A stretch of 64,000 nucleotides of DNA, taken from positions 62,001 through 126,000 of the forward strand of contig CACWYB010000010.1 of the NCBI GenBank assembly GCA_902765005.1, in the 5' to 3' direction. Below are positions 8,495 through 17,812 of the stretch, one piece after another; positions within the stretch are counted from its first letter, which is position 1, and each line of letters begins with the position of its first letter. Position numbers and translations under genes: made by a program. Under the pieces are notes generated by a model. That model worked only from the letters and a program-made list of their open reading frames with translations. It was not told where the DNA came from and did not search any database. This stretch comes from an uncultured Eubacteriales bacterium (GTDB lineage: Bacteria > Bacillota > Clostridia > Christensenellales > CAG-138).

Positions 8495-8848
8495 TTATTT
8501 GGTGACGATCCTTTCGCGGATCTTGGCAGCCTTGCCGGAACGCTCCCGCAGGTAGTAGAGCTTGGCCCGGCGGACCACACCGTGGCGCACCACTTCGATG
8601 CGGCCGATGCGGGGGCTGTGATAGGGGAAGGTGCGCTCCACGCCCACGCCGTAGGAAATACGGCGGACGGTGAAGGACTTGCGGATGCCGCCGCCCTCCA
8701 TCTTGATGACGATGCCTTCGAAGTTCTGCAGGCGCTCGTGGGTGCCTTCCACGACCTTCACGTACACGCGAACCTGATCGCCGATCTCCAACTCAGGCAG
8801 ATCCGTGCGAAGCTGTTCTTTTTCCAGTTCCTTGATGATGTCGGACAT
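8495..8848 (-). CDS. rplS: 50S ribosomal protein L19
   Basis: A 117-residue ribosomal protein at the 30S-50S interface. Start [19 protein letters not shown] is the ATG behind AGGAG; the longer in-frame reading is not family-like. Hallmarks: [20 protein letters not shown]-like segment [10 protein letters not shown], and the basic C-terminus [22 protein letters not shown]. It has its own near-consensus promoter after trmD, while trmD-rplS order is conserved in Firmicutes. Confidence 0.98.
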   Translation of the reverse strand: MSDIIKELEKEQLRTDLPELEIGDQVRVYVKVVEGTHERLQNFEGIVIKMEGGGIRKSFTVRRISYGVGVERTFPYHSPRIGRIEVVRHGVVRRAKLYYLRERSGKAAKIRERIVTK

Positions 8849-8940
8849 TTTGATTTTCTCCTCTCGTTCTCTATGAGCGATACGGGCGTTCATGACCGCA
8901 CAAAGCAGGACAGTGGACCGTCCATTGCCGCAACGGGCGT

Positions 8941-8969
8941 ATTATAACACGGCAAAAGGGCGAATGCAA
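8941..8969 (-). promoter_or_regulatory. Promoter of rplS
   Basis: TTGCAT-17-TATAAT on the minus strand, giving a leader of about 85 bases before the rplS ribosome binding site. A leader of this size could hold an L19 autoregulatory fold, as in Bacillus, but I could not identify one by eye. Confidence 0.75.
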
Positions 8970-8972
8970 GCC

Positions 8973-9674
8973 CTATTTTCCCTTGTTTTCGTAGTATTTT
9001 CCGAAGGTGCCCAGGAGCTCCGGCCGGTTTTGCCGGGTTTTCTCCAGGGCCTGCTCCTGCCGCCAGGCGGCGATGTTGGCCGCGTGGCCGGAGAGCAGCA
9101 CCTCGGGCACGTCCTGCCCCCGGAAGGAGGCGGGCCGGGTGTACTGCGGGTACTCCAGCAGGCTTTTGGAAAAGCTCTCGTCCTCCGCGCTCTCGCCGCT
9201 GCCCAGCACCCCGGGCACGAACCGGCTCACGCAGTCCACCAGCACCATGGCGGGCAGCTCCCCGCCGGTGAGGATGTAATCGCCGATGGACACCTCCCCG
9301 TCCATGAGGGTCATGATCCGCTCGTCCACCCCCTCATAGTGGCCGCAAAGCAGCAGCAGCCGGGGGCAGGCGGCCAGGGCGCGGGCGCTTTGCGTGGTCA
9401 GCAGGCGCCCCCGGGGGGTGAGCAGGAGGCGACGGGCCTCATGCCCGGGATCGACGGCTTCCACGGTGTCGAAGATGGGCTGGGCCATCATGACCAGGCC
9501 CGCCCCGCCGCCGAAGGGATAGTCGTCGGCCTTATTGTGCTTGTTGTCGGACCAGTTACGGATGTTGTGCAGGCGGATGTCCAGCAAGCCGTTCTCCCGG
9601 GCCCGGCCCAGCATGGATTCGGACAGGGGCCCGGCGAACATCTCCGGGAACAGGGTGAGGATATCAATCCGCAA
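8973..9674 (-). CDS. trmD: tRNA (guanine37-N1)-methyltransferase
   Basis: A 233-residue SPOUT methyltransferase that makes m1G37 in tRNAs. Start is TTG (read as MRIDILTLFPEMF) behind GGGAGGTGG; no in-frame ATG gives a family-like N-terminus. Trefoil-knot motifs are visible: YPFGGGAGLVMMAQP, LLCGHYEGVDERI, IGDYILTGGELPAMVLVD. It overlaps the end of rimM by 11 bases, so its translation is probably coupled to rimM. Confidence 0.95.
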   Translation of the reverse strand: MRIDILTLFPEMFAGPLSESMLGRARENGLLDIRLHNIRNWSDNKHNKADDYPFGGGAGLVMMAQPIFDTVEAVDPGHEARRLLLTPRGRLLTTQSARALAACPRLLLLCGHYEGVDERIMTLMDGEVSIGDYILTGGELPAMVLVDCVSRFVPGVLGSGESAEDESFSKSLLEYPQYTRPASFRGQDVPEVLLSGHAANIAAWRQEQALEKTRQNRPELLGTFGKYYENKGK

Positions 9675-10179
9675 AGAAGCCCACCTCCCTGAGCACGTCC
9701 CCATGGAAGACCATCTTCCCCGCCTCTACGTCCACCCGCTCGATCACTTTCTTGAGGGCGGGGACCATGAGCCGGCCGCCGTCGATGACATAGACATCGT
9801 TGGCACCGGTGGAAAGCACGTCCGTGATCTTGCCGTAGGCCTTGCCCTCCGTGTCGAAGACAGAAAGGCCAATCAAATCCGCGATAAAATAGGTGTATTC
9901 GGGCAGCTGGGCGGCATGGGCTCTGTCCACGCAGAGAAAGCCGCCCCGCAGGGCCTGCGCTGCCTCCACGGTGTCATAGCCCTCGATCTGGACGACCACC
10001 GCGTCGGGCCGCCGGGAAAGCACACAAAGCCGCACGGGGGCATAGCTCCCGTGCAGCTCCAGATAGCCTTCTGTCAGGCCCTTGAAGCGGGCCACGTCGT
10101 CGGTAAGCGGGTCCAGCTTCACGGCGCCTTTGAGGCCGTGGGGCCGGGCGATGTAGCCGACGCGCAGATATTCCGTCAC
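9664..10179 (-). CDS. rimM: 16S rRNA processing protein RimM
   Basis: A 171-residue 30S assembly factor that binds S19. N-terminal RimM barrel begins EYLRVGYIARPHGLKGAVKL; the C-terminal PRC-like barrel contains YTYFIADLIGLSVFDTEG and GANDVYVIDGGRLMVPALK. Its ATG overlaps the khpA stop (ATGA) and its end overlaps trmD, consistent with a coupled rpsP-khpA-rimM-trmD unit. Confidence 0.96.
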   Translation of the reverse strand: MTEYLRVGYIARPHGLKGAVKLDPLTDDVARFKGLTEGYLELHGSYAPVRLCVLSRRPDAVVVQIEGYDTVEAAQALRGGFLCVDRAHAAQLPEYTYFIADLIGLSVFDTEGKAYGKITDVLSTGANDVYVIDGGRLMVPALKKVIERVDVEAGKMVFHGDVLREVGFFAD

Positions 10180-10403
10180 AGAATGTCCACCACGTACTTC
10201 TTCTGGGAATCCACAGAAGCCGCCTTCACGATGGTGCGGATGGCCTTGGCGATGCGGCCCTGTTTGCCGATGACCTTGCCGGCGTCGGAGGGGTCCACGG
10301 AAAGCTCGATGACGAAGGCGTCATCCTCCTCCCGCATCTCCACCTTCACGGCATCCGGGTTGTCCACCAGGCTCTTGGCGATGAAAAGTACCAGCTCGTC
10401 CAT
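10176..10403 (-). CDS. khpA: KH-domain RNA-binding protein KhpA
   Basis: A 75-residue single KH domain with the GxxG loop in GKVIGKQGRIAKAIRTIVKA. In Firmicutes KhpA pairs with KhpB and binds RNA, affecting cell division and growth. Size and place between rpsP and rimM are exactly as in related genomes. Confidence 0.94.
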   Translation of the reverse strand: MDELVLFIAKSLVDNPDAVKVEMREEDDAFVIELSVDPSDAGKVIGKQGRIAKAIRTIVKAASVDSQKKYVVDIL

Positions 10404-10406
10404 GGC

Positions 10407-10649
10407 TTACTCGATGGCGCCGGACTTCTTGAGCAGGGCCCGGACGGTGTCGGTGGGCTGGGCGCCGTTCTTCATCCAGGCGGCGGCCTTCTCGTTGTCC
10501 ACCTTCAGCTCAGCGGGCTCGGTGCCGGGATTGTAGTACCCCAGCTCCTCCACGAACGCGCCGTTGCGGGGCGCGCGGGAATCGGCCACGATGATACGGT
10601 AGAAGGGGGCTTTCTTGGCGCCCATGCGGCGCAGTCTGATCTTCAGCAT
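10407..10649 (-). CDS. rpsP: 30S ribosomal protein S16
   Basis: An 80-residue protein of the 30S body, with the family start [25 protein letters not shown] (shown in part) and YNPGTEP motif. Ribosome binding site AAGGAG lies upstream. It stands three bases from khpA and about 70 bases after ffh. Confidence 0.98.
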   Translation of the reverse strand: MLKIRLRRMGAKKAPFYRIIVADSRAPRNGAFVEELGYYNPGTEPAELKVDNEKAAAWMKNGAQPTDTVRALLKKSGAIE

Positions 10650-10719
10650 TGTTTGTTTCTCCTTGTTTTTTATGTTTCTTTGGATGTATGAAAAACGGTT
10701 TGCACCATTTTTTCCGCGT

Positions 10720-12054
<1,335 letters not shown>

Positions 12055-12075
12055 AGGCTTTCCCTTTCTTTCTGT

Positions 12076-12166
12076 CGGCAGTTTTGCCGGTTTCGCTTGC
12101 GAAATTGCTGCGCCAGTCCGCAGCAAAGGCAAACACTGCGTGTTTGAAAAACGCAGTTTTTCAAAC
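12076..12166. repeat. Cluster of five small inverted repeats between ylxM and ffh
   Basis: Perfect inverted repeats in a row: CGGCA/TGCCG (12076-12089), TTTCGC/GCGAAA (12091-12104), TGCTGCG/CGCAGCA (12106-12125), CAAACAC/GTGTTTG (12130-12146) and GTTTGAAAAA/TTTTTCAAAC (12142-12166). The last overlaps the ylxM stop codon. Its core, GAAAAACTGCGTTTTTC on the minus strand, resembles the hairpin over the rrf2 stop at 40141. Function unknown; it could be an mRNA-processing or stability site within the ylxM-ffh message. Confidence 0.65.
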
Positions 12167-12510
12167 TACTCCTCCCAAACGCTTTCCACCGTGTCCAGGC
12201 CCTGCTGCAGCAGCTCCTTCTCCCGATCGGATACGTGGCTCTCCTTCACCAGCAGGCGCATGGCCGCCATGAGCTTCTCCTGGCGGTTGAACTTCTCCAC
12301 CAGCTTCAGAGTCTTTTCATACGCCCTGAGCTGCTCCTCGGCCCGCTTGAGCGTGTCCCGGACCCCCTGGCGGGAGATGCCTTCCCGCTCGGCGATCTCG
12401 GAGAGGGAGCAATTCTCGTTGGCGTACTGGCTCATCATCTCCCGCTGCTTCTCGGTGAGCAGCAGGCCGTACCAGTCCAGGAGCTCGCCCAGCTCGATCA
12501 GCTTTTCCAT
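12166..12510 (-). CDS. ylxM: YlxM family DNA-binding protein
   Basis: A 114-residue helix-turn-helix protein similar to sigma-70 region 4 (YANENCSLSEIAEREGISRQ, then VRDTLKRAEEQL). The gene is found next to ffh in most Firmicutes and the protein is thought to modulate SRP GTPase activity. Start is the ATG of MEKLIELGELLDWYG, consistent with family length. Confidence 0.92.
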   Translation of the reverse strand: MEKLIELGELLDWYGLLLTEKQREMMSQYANENCSLSEIAEREGISRQGVRDTLKRAEEQLRAYEKTLKLVEKFNRQEKLMAAMRLLVKESHVSDREKELLQQGLDTVESVWEE

Positions 12511-12522
12511 ACGTACCTCAGC

Positions 12523-12555
12523 AAAAAAGCTGTAAAGTATTTTTACTTTACAGCT
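12523..12555 (-). terminator. Terminator-like hairpin at the ylxM transcript start
   Basis: A perfect 12-bp stem AGCTGTAAAGTA/TACTTTACAGCT with a four-base loop, followed on the minus strand by six T. It can end scpB transcription, but it begins almost exactly at the predicted start of the ylxM-ffh transcript, so it would also be the 5' end structure of that message. Confidence 0.7.
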
Positions 12556-12560
12556 TGAAC

Positions 12561-12589
12561 AGTATACCTTATCGCAGGGCCCTTGTCAA
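12561..12589 (-). promoter_or_regulatory. Promoter of ylxM-ffh
   Basis: TTGACA-17-TATACT on the minus strand, immediately upstream of the 12-bp hairpin. The calculated transcript start is near 12554. Confidence 0.8.
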
Positions 12590-12596
12590 TAGGTTT

Positions 12597-13118
12597 TTAC
12601 ACCGTTTCGAACAGCTCCTCCGGCAGCTTGGGCAGCTCCTCCAGGCTGGACAGGTTGAACTTGTGGAGGAAGGTGTCCGTGGTGACCAGGAGCATGGGCC
12701 GGCCGGGCACGTCCTTGCGACCGGCGACGGCGATCAGGTTCATCTTCAGCAGCCGCTCCACCGCGTATTCGCAGCGGACGCCCCGGACCTCCTCGATCTC
12801 CGCCCGGGTCACGGGCTGGCGGTAGGCCACGATGGCCAAGGTCTCCACCATGGCGTTGGACAGGCTCCGCTGCTGGGTGGGGTTCAGCACCGTCTCCACC
12901 GCCTCCGCGTTTTCCGCCGCGGTGGTAAGCTGCGCCGTGTCCGCCGTGACGGAAAGCCTGAGGCCCCGATCCTCCGTCTCATAGGAGAGGGAGAGCTCAA
13001 AGAGCTTCTGCTTCAGCTCCCCGTCGGTGAGCTCCAGCCCCCGGCACAGCTCGCTCAAAAGCACCGGCTCCCCGGCCACGAACAGTATGCTCTCTATCTT
13101 CGATGTGATCCGATCCAT
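12597..13118 (-). CDS. scpB: Segregation and condensation protein B
   Basis: A 173-residue winged-helix protein of the SMC condensin. Family features: SKIESILFVAGEPVLLSELCR start region, then NAMVETLAIVAYRQPVTRAEIEEVRGV and GRPMLLVTTDTFLHKFNL. It lies three bases after scpA and would form the ScpA2B4 kleisin complex with it at chromosome-bound Smc. Confidence 0.96.
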   Translation of the reverse strand: MDRITSKIESILFVAGEPVLLSELCRGLELTDGELKQKLFELSLSYETEDRGLRLSVTADTAQLTTAAENAEAVETVLNPTQQRSLSNAMVETLAIVAYRQPVTRAEIEEVRGVRCEYAVERLLKMNLIAVAGRKDVPGRPMLLVTTDTFLHKFNLSSLEELPKLPEELFETV

Positions 13119-13121
13119 AGG

Positions 13122-13898
13122 TTACCTTTCCTCTTCCTCCTCGTCCATGTACACCGTGTCCTCCTCATCGTCCCGCAGCTGGCGCAGGTGGAGCCGGATG
13201 GGGGCAAAGGTGTCCCCCTGGGTGATGTGGATCTCCCCGCGGGCCATCATCTCCAGCACGGCCATGAAGGTGACCACCACCTCCATGCGGCTGGGGCGCT
13301 CGCTGAGCAGCTCCCGGAAGGAAAGATGCTCCTTTTCCATGAGCTTTCTGCGGATGAGGCCGGACCGCTCCCGCACCGTGAAGGTGTCCTGGCGGACCCG
13401 ATGCTCCCGGGGCGCCGTCTCCCCTTCCGCGGCGCCGGCCAGGGCCTGCAGAAAGGCTTTGAGCAGCCCCTCGGTGGTGACGGTCCCCAGCTCCGCCTCC
13501 TCGTTGGCGGGGGGCAGCTCCTCGGGAAGCCGGGCAAAGCGCAGGCGGGCCTGGTCGTAGAGTTCGCTTAGCTCCTCACCGGCGGCCTTGAAGATCTTGT
13601 ACTCCTTCAGGCGGCGGATGAAGGCCTCCTCCGGGTCCTCCTCCTCCCCCTCCTCCAAGGGCGCGGGCCGGGGCAGCAGGTGACGGGATTTCAGGTACAC
13701 CAGCTGGGCCGCCACGGTGAGAAAGTCGCTGGCCGCGTCCAGCTCCTCCTCGGTCAGATCCTCCATATAGCTAAGGTAGGCCGAGGTGATCTCGGACACG
13801 AAAATATCCTCGATGTTCACCTCCGCCTTCTCGATGAGGTGGAGCAGAAGATCGAGGGGACCGTCGAAGTCCTGGATGTGAACCCGATACCCTTCCAT
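13122..13898 (-). CDS. scpA: Segregation and condensation protein A
   Basis: A 258-residue kleisin bridging the Smc heads. N-terminal YRVHIQDFDGPLDLLLHLIE and IEDIFVSEITSAYLSYM are diagnostic; an acidic middle (EEGEEEDPEE) and a winged-helix C-terminal segment (FLAVLEMMARGEIHITQGD-like) follow. It sits between the M50 protease gene and scpB, an order common in Firmicutes. Confidence 0.96.
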   Translation of the reverse strand: MEGYRVHIQDFDGPLDLLLHLIEKAEVNIEDIFVSEITSAYLSYMEDLTEEELDAASDFLTVAAQLVYLKSRHLLPRPAPLEEGEEEDPEEAFIRRLKEYKIFKAAGEELSELYDQARLRFARLPEELPPANEEAELGTVTTEGLLKAFLQALAGAAEGETAPREHRVRQDTFTVRERSGLIRRKLMEKEHLSFRELLSERPSRMEVVVTFMAVLEMMARGEIHITQGDTFAPIRLHLRQLRDDEEDTVYMDEEEEER

Positions 13899-13902
13899 AG
13901 CC

Positions 13903-14547
13903 CTATGCCACCAGGAGCCGGCTGATGAGGCCGAAGACCAGGTTCTGGGCCCAGGAGATGGGATAATCCAAAATCCCCAGCCAGAGGAGGGCCAGCAAGA
14001 TGTAGCGCCCGTACTGGCGCAGGAAGGCGAAGACCTTGTAGGGCACCCGGCGGGCCAAAAGGGTCTCCGCCACGTGGCTGCCGTCCAGCGGCGGGATGGG
14101 GATCAGGTTGAAGATGATGAGGGTGGTGTTGATGCCGATGAGGTTCAGGAAGATATAGTAGAAGGCATCGTTGAAGAACAGGCGATTGTTCGCCCGCACC
14201 AGCAGGATGAACAGGGCGGAGAAGACCACCACCTGGATAAAGTTCATGGTCACGCCGGCCAGGGAGACGATGATGTCGTCCCGCTTGAATTTCTTGAAGT
14301 TGCGGGGATTCACCGGCACGGGCTTAGCCCAGCCGAAGCCCAAAAACAGCAGGCACAGGGTGCCCAGGATGTCGAAATGATCCAGGGGGTTCAAGCTCAT
14401 GCGGCCCAGGTTCCGGGCGGTGGGGTCGCCGCAGCGATAGGCCGCGTAGGCATGCCCCCACTCATGGAAGGTCAGGCCCATGACCAGGGCGGGCAGCATA
14501 TAGACAAGCTGCAAAGGATTCTGAATGAAATACTGTATCCTACTCAT
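13903..14547 (-). CDS. M50 family site-2 protease-like membrane peptidase
   Basis: A 214-residue polytopic protein with the zinc motif HEWGHA (H28, E29, H32) in the first helix region and the third ligand in IPIPPLDGSHV. It belongs to the small ypuF/ydiL-like M50 proteins beside scpAB; substrates are unknown. The ATG of MSRIQYFIQNP has no ribosome binding site. A TATAAT box ends six bases upstream, so the transcript probably begins at the A of ATG. A longer in-frame reading to 14583 would include the promoter and is rejected. Confidence 0.88.
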   Translation of the reverse strand: MSRIQYFIQNPLQLVYMLPALVMGLTFHEWGHAYAAYRCGDPTARNLGRMSLNPLDHFDILGTLCLLFLGFGWAKPVPVNPRNFKKFKRDDIIVSLAGVTMNFIQVVVFSALFILLVRANNRLFFNDAFYYIFLNLIGINTTLIIFNLIPIPPLDGSHVAETLLARRVPYKVFAFLRQYGRYILLALLWLGILDYPISWAQNLVFGLISRLLVA

Positions 14548-14553
14548 GGGGTC

Positions 14554-14583
14554 ATTATACCCCAGGGCCCCGCCCTTTGGCAA
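14554..14583 (-). promoter_or_regulatory. Promoter of the M50-scpA-scpB unit, leaderless type
   Basis: TTGCCA-18-TATAAT on the minus strand. Only six bases (GACCCC) separate the -10 box from the ATG, so transcription would start at or within one base of the start codon. Confidence 0.7.
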
Positions 14584-14586
14584 GAG

Positions 14587-15741
14587 TCAGCTATCCCCGG
14601 CTTCCCTCCGGCGCAGATATTCCGCCCCGATCCGGCGCAGAATGGCCCCAAGGGACTTGGAGATCACGTCCGCCGCCGGGTAGAGGTCGAGTTCAAAGAC
14701 CGTTTCCCCCGCCAGGGTGAACACCGCCCTGCCCACGCTCTCCCCGGCCAGGAGGGGCGCCGCCAGCCTCTCCGGCACATCCAGCCGCCGGTCCACCTTT
14801 CCCGCCTGCTTGGCAAGGAGCAGCGCGGCGTCCTCATGGGCCACCAGGTCCACGGCGGGCACGTCGCCGCCCGCCACCGGCCAGCCCTCCGCCAGGACGC
14901 CCCCGGCCCGGGAGAGGAGCACGGGCTCGAAGGCGGCGAAGGCGTAGTCGAAGAGGGCCATGGCCCCCGCGAAGCGCTCCTCGCTGCTCTTTGAACCCAC
15001 CACGGCGGCCACGTAGGTCACATCCTGGCGGCGGACGGCGAAGACGCCGGAATAGCCCTCCTCCTTTTGGGAGCCGGTCATGAGCCCGAAGCAGCCCGAA
15101 TAGCTGCGGATCATCCGGTTGGCGTTGACCAGCTCCGTTTCCCTGCCCCCGGCGTGAATGATATGCTCCCTGTACTGCCCCGCCCAGCGGCAGAAGTGCT
15201 CGCTCTTGGCGGCGGCAGCGCCCAGGACGCACAGGTCCCGGGGGGAGAAGGCCGTGCCGGTGCCCAGGCAGTCGGAGAGGGATTTTTCCATGCCCAGCTC
15301 CTTCAAGGTCACCTGGATGTTGTTGAGGAACACGCTCTCGGAGCCGAAGGCGTTCTCCCCCAGGGTGACGATGGCATCCCCGGCAGAGATCATGACGGCG
15401 GCTTTGAGCAGCTCCCCCGCCTCGATCCGCTCCCCCGCCTCCAGGAAGGCCGTGGGCCCGGAGATCCCCGCGGCGCGGGGCGACACCTGCATACCCGCGG
15501 TGTCCTCGATAAGCCCGCTGTCGAAGGCCCGGCACAGGGTGAGCACGGCTGGGAGCTTCCGCAGGCCCGCCACCTCCATGGGCTCATCCCCCTTCTTTTC
15601 CAGCAGAGGCTCCCCCCGGCCCGGCAGCAGGAGGCAATAGCCCGGGGCGGAAACGGACACCGCCTCCTCCCCCTCTCCCCAGGCGCTCACGGGCAACAGC
15701 AGGATGAACACGGTCAAGGCAAATGAAACAAAACGGCGCAC
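14587..15741 (-). CDS. DacF-like D,D-carboxypeptidase homologue, catalytically degenerate
   Basis: A 384-residue exported protein (signal peptide to about residue 21) with the S11/PBP5 layout and a C-terminal beta domain. All three active-site motifs are altered: SxxK appears as GLRK (G59, K62), SxN as SAG (119-121), and KTG as MTG in GLMTGSQKEEG. Without the nucleophilic serine it should not trim peptidoglycan and is more likely a scaffold or binding protein. GTG start behind AGGAGG. Position beside deoB matches dacF in Bacillus, where dacF is linked to forespore genes. Confidence 0.8.
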   Translation of the reverse strand: MRRFVSFALTVFILLLPVSAWGEGEEAVSVSAPGYCLLLPGRGEPLLEKKGDEPMEVAGLRKLPAVLTLCRAFDSGLIEDTAGMQVSPRAAGISGPTAFLEAGERIEAGELLKAAVMISAGDAIVTLGENAFGSESVFLNNIQVTLKELGMEKSLSDCLGTGTAFSPRDLCVLGAAAAKSEHFCRWAGQYREHIIHAGGRETELVNANRMIRSYSGCFGLMTGSQKEEGYSGVFAVRRQDVTYVAAVVGSKSSEERFAGAMALFDYAFAAFEPVLLSRAGGVLAEGWPVAGGDVPAVDLVAHEDAALLLAKQAGKVDRRLDVPERLAAPLLAGESVGRAVFTLAGETVFELDLYPAADVISKSLGAILRRIGAEYLRRREAGDS

Positions 15742-15814
15742 AGGCGAATCCTCCTTTTGGGATAAACCTATGCGCCGAAGTCCTTATTCAGTCCGTCGAA
15801 AGCTGACGATATCC

Positions 15815-16984
15815 TTACTTCAGGATGTCCTGCAGGAAGGATTCCCCCGCGTGCCAGGGGGCGCCGGTGAGATAGTCGTAAATGGTGGCGGCGATGTCGG
15901 CAAAGCTTTTGCGCACACCCAGATCCACGCCGGGCTTCACGGGCTTGCCCGCCACCAGCAGAGGGATGTGCTCCCGGGTGTGGTCCGTGCCGTGGTGGGT
16001 GGGGTCGCAGCCGTGGTCCGCGGTGATCATGAGGATATCCTCATCCTGCATCAGGCCCAGGATATCGGGAAGCTGCTCGTCGAAGCGCTCCAGGGCCCTT
16101 GCGTAGCCCTCCACGTCCCGGCGATGGCCGTAGAGCATGTCGAAGTCCACCAGGTTGGTGAAGATGAAGCTGCCGGTGCCCTCCCGCAAAAAGCGCTCCG
16201 TGGCCGCCACGCCGGTCTCGTTGTTCTTGGTGTGGTCCACGATGTCGATGCCCCGGTGGCAGAAGATGTCCTCGATCTTGCCCACGGCCACCACGGGCAG
16301 GCCCTTTTCATGGAGGCCGTCCAAGATGGTGTCCTCAAAGGGCGGAATGGCGTAGTCACGGCGGTTCTCCGTGCGCACGTAGTGGCCGTCCTTTTTGGTA
16401 AAGGGGCGGGCGATGACCCGGCCCACCAGATACTCGCCCTGGAGCATTTCCCGGGCGATCTCACAGATATGATACAGTTCCTCCAAAGGGATGACCTCCT
16501 CACAGGCCGCCACCTGAAAGACGCTGTCCGCGGAGGTGTAAACGATGGGCTTGCCGGTGTTCACGTGCTCGTCCCCCAGGCGCTCGATGATCTCGGTGCC
16601 GCTGGCCACCTCGTTGCCCAGGGTGCCCCGGCCGATCCTGGCCTCGAATTCGTCCATGAGGGCCTTGGGGAAGCCGTTGGGGAAGGTTTTGAAGGCGGTC
16701 TTCTGAATGAGGCCCGCCATCTCCCAGTGGCCGCAGGTGGTGTCCTTGGCATGGGTCACCTCCCTGCACTTGCCGTAGGCGCCCTCCACAGGGCCGTCCC
16801 ACTTGGGCAGGGGGCTGCCCTGGATATGGCCGATGCCCAATTTGCGCATGTTGGGGATGTGCAGGGGATGGCGCTCCTGGATGTGGCCCAGGGTGTCGGC
16901 CCCCAGGTCGTCAAATTCCGCGGCGTCGGGCAGCGCGCCGATGCCCACGCTGTCCAGGACGATGAGAATGGCTCTCTTGCTCAT
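15815..16984 (-). CDS. deoB: Phosphopentomutase
   Basis: A 389-residue alkaline-phosphatase-superfamily enzyme interconverting (deoxy)ribose 1- and 5-phosphate in nucleoside salvage. Motifs: AILIVLDSVGIGALPDA (metal D), KDTTCGHWEM (T nucleophile region), FTNLVDFDMLYGHRRD, ILMITADHGCDPT and TDHTREHIPLL. Length is normal. Own promoter upstream. Confidence 0.97.
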   Translation of the reverse strand: MSKRAILIVLDSVGIGALPDAAEFDDLGADTLGHIQERHPLHIPNMRKLGIGHIQGSPLPKWDGPVEGAYGKCREVTHAKDTTCGHWEMAGLIQKTAFKTFPNGFPKALMDEFEARIGRGTLGNEVASGTEIIERLGDEHVNTGKPIVYTSADSVFQVAACEEVIPLEELYHICEIAREMLQGEYLVGRVIARPFTKKDGHYVRTENRRDYAIPPFEDTILDGLHEKGLPVVAVGKIEDIFCHRGIDIVDHTKNNETGVAATERFLREGTGSFIFTNLVDFDMLYGHRRDVEGYARALERFDEQLPDILGLMQDEDILMITADHGCDPTHHGTDHTREHIPLLVAGKPVKPGVDLGVRKSFADIAATIYDYLTGAPWHAGESFLQDILK

Positions 16985-17016
16985 ATGGATACGCTCCTGT
17001 TCACAGACTTTGTATT

Positions 17017-17045
17017 AGTATACCAAATCCCGCCCGGGATGACAA
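17017..17045 (-). promoter_or_regulatory. Promoter of deoB
   Basis: TTGTCA-17-TATACT on the minus strand, about 25 bases before the deoB ATG. It lies between deoB and the Spo0A-like gene, so deoB is transcribed separately. Confidence 0.75.
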
Positions 17046-17050
17046 CCGGT

Positions 17051-17812
17051 TCAGGCAATCTCTTCCCCGTTGATCCGCCTGAGCTCCCGCAAAAAGGCGG
17101 CCTGGCGCCCGTCGTAGGGCAAGAGGAGCTTCACATGCTCATAGAGGGCGAAGAGGAACTCCCCGTTGGTGGGCATACCCTGCTTGTCCTGGGCGCTGTA
17201 GCCGAAGTACTGCCGCTGGACGGACTTGCTCGCCAGCCGCCAGCAGCTCTCCACCCCGTGGCGCATGGCCCGATCCACCATGACCGGGGAGGAGTTGTGC
17301 CGCTCTGACAGGGCCGGATAGAGCTGCTGCATGAGCTTGATGCGGGAGGGATAGGGCTGCTGGGAGAGCAGGCCCACGCCGTCGGAAAAGTAGCGGAAGG
17401 CCAACAGATGCCGGGGCACGGCCAGGGCGTCCAGGGAGCACTGGGCCTGGAGGGTGAACCAGCCCTGGCGGCCGCCCTCCGCCCAGTTTTCCCCCAGAAA
17501 CAGGCCGATGCGGCGGAGGACCAGCTCCAGCAGCAGGGGCTTATAGAAGACATAGGTGGCCTGGCTGAGCTTTTCAGGCGGCACCGCTCCCTGTCGCTCC
17601 GCCAGCAAAAACACGGGCACCCCCGCCTCCCGGCAGGCCCGGATGGGCTCGCTGCCCAGGGTACACAAAAGCTCCGCTTCCGCCAGCAAAAAGCGGACGT
17701 TTGGGCCGGGCCGTCCGGTGACGCCGTAGCCCTTCTGAGCTAAATACCTGCTCATCTCCTCCCGGTCACGGGGATGGAGCAGCAGGCAGACCAGCTTGTT
17801 TTCCGCCGTCAT
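17051..17812 (-). CDS. Spo0A-like protein with degenerate receiver
   Basis: A 253-residue second Spo0A-type protein. The C-terminal half (about 118-233) aligns with the Spo0A effector domain: MQQLYPALSERHNSSPVMVD, RAMRHGVESCW, FGYS, then MPTNGEFLFALYEHVKLLL. The N-terminal half has receiver size and keeps the conserved lysine (YKP, K91), but the acidic pocket is absent (LLLHPRDREE) and no aspartate stands at the phosphorylation position (AEAELLCTLG). ATG overlaps the spo0A stop (ATGA), so the two are made together. It may dimerise with Spo0A or bind DNA without phosphorylation; that is inference. Confidence 0.8.
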   Translation of the reverse strand: MTAENKLVCLLLHPRDREEMSRYLAQKGYGVTGRPGPNVRFLLAEAELLCTLGSEPIRACREAGVPVFLLAERQGAVPPEKLSQATYVFYKPLLLELVLRRIGLFLGENWAEGGRQGWFTLQAQCSLDALAVPRHLLAFRYFSDGVGLLSQQPYPSRIKLMQQLYPALSERHNSSPVMVDRAMRHGVESCWRLASKSVQRQYFGYSAQDKQGMPTNGEFLFALYEHVKLLLPYDGRQAAFLRELRRINGEEIA

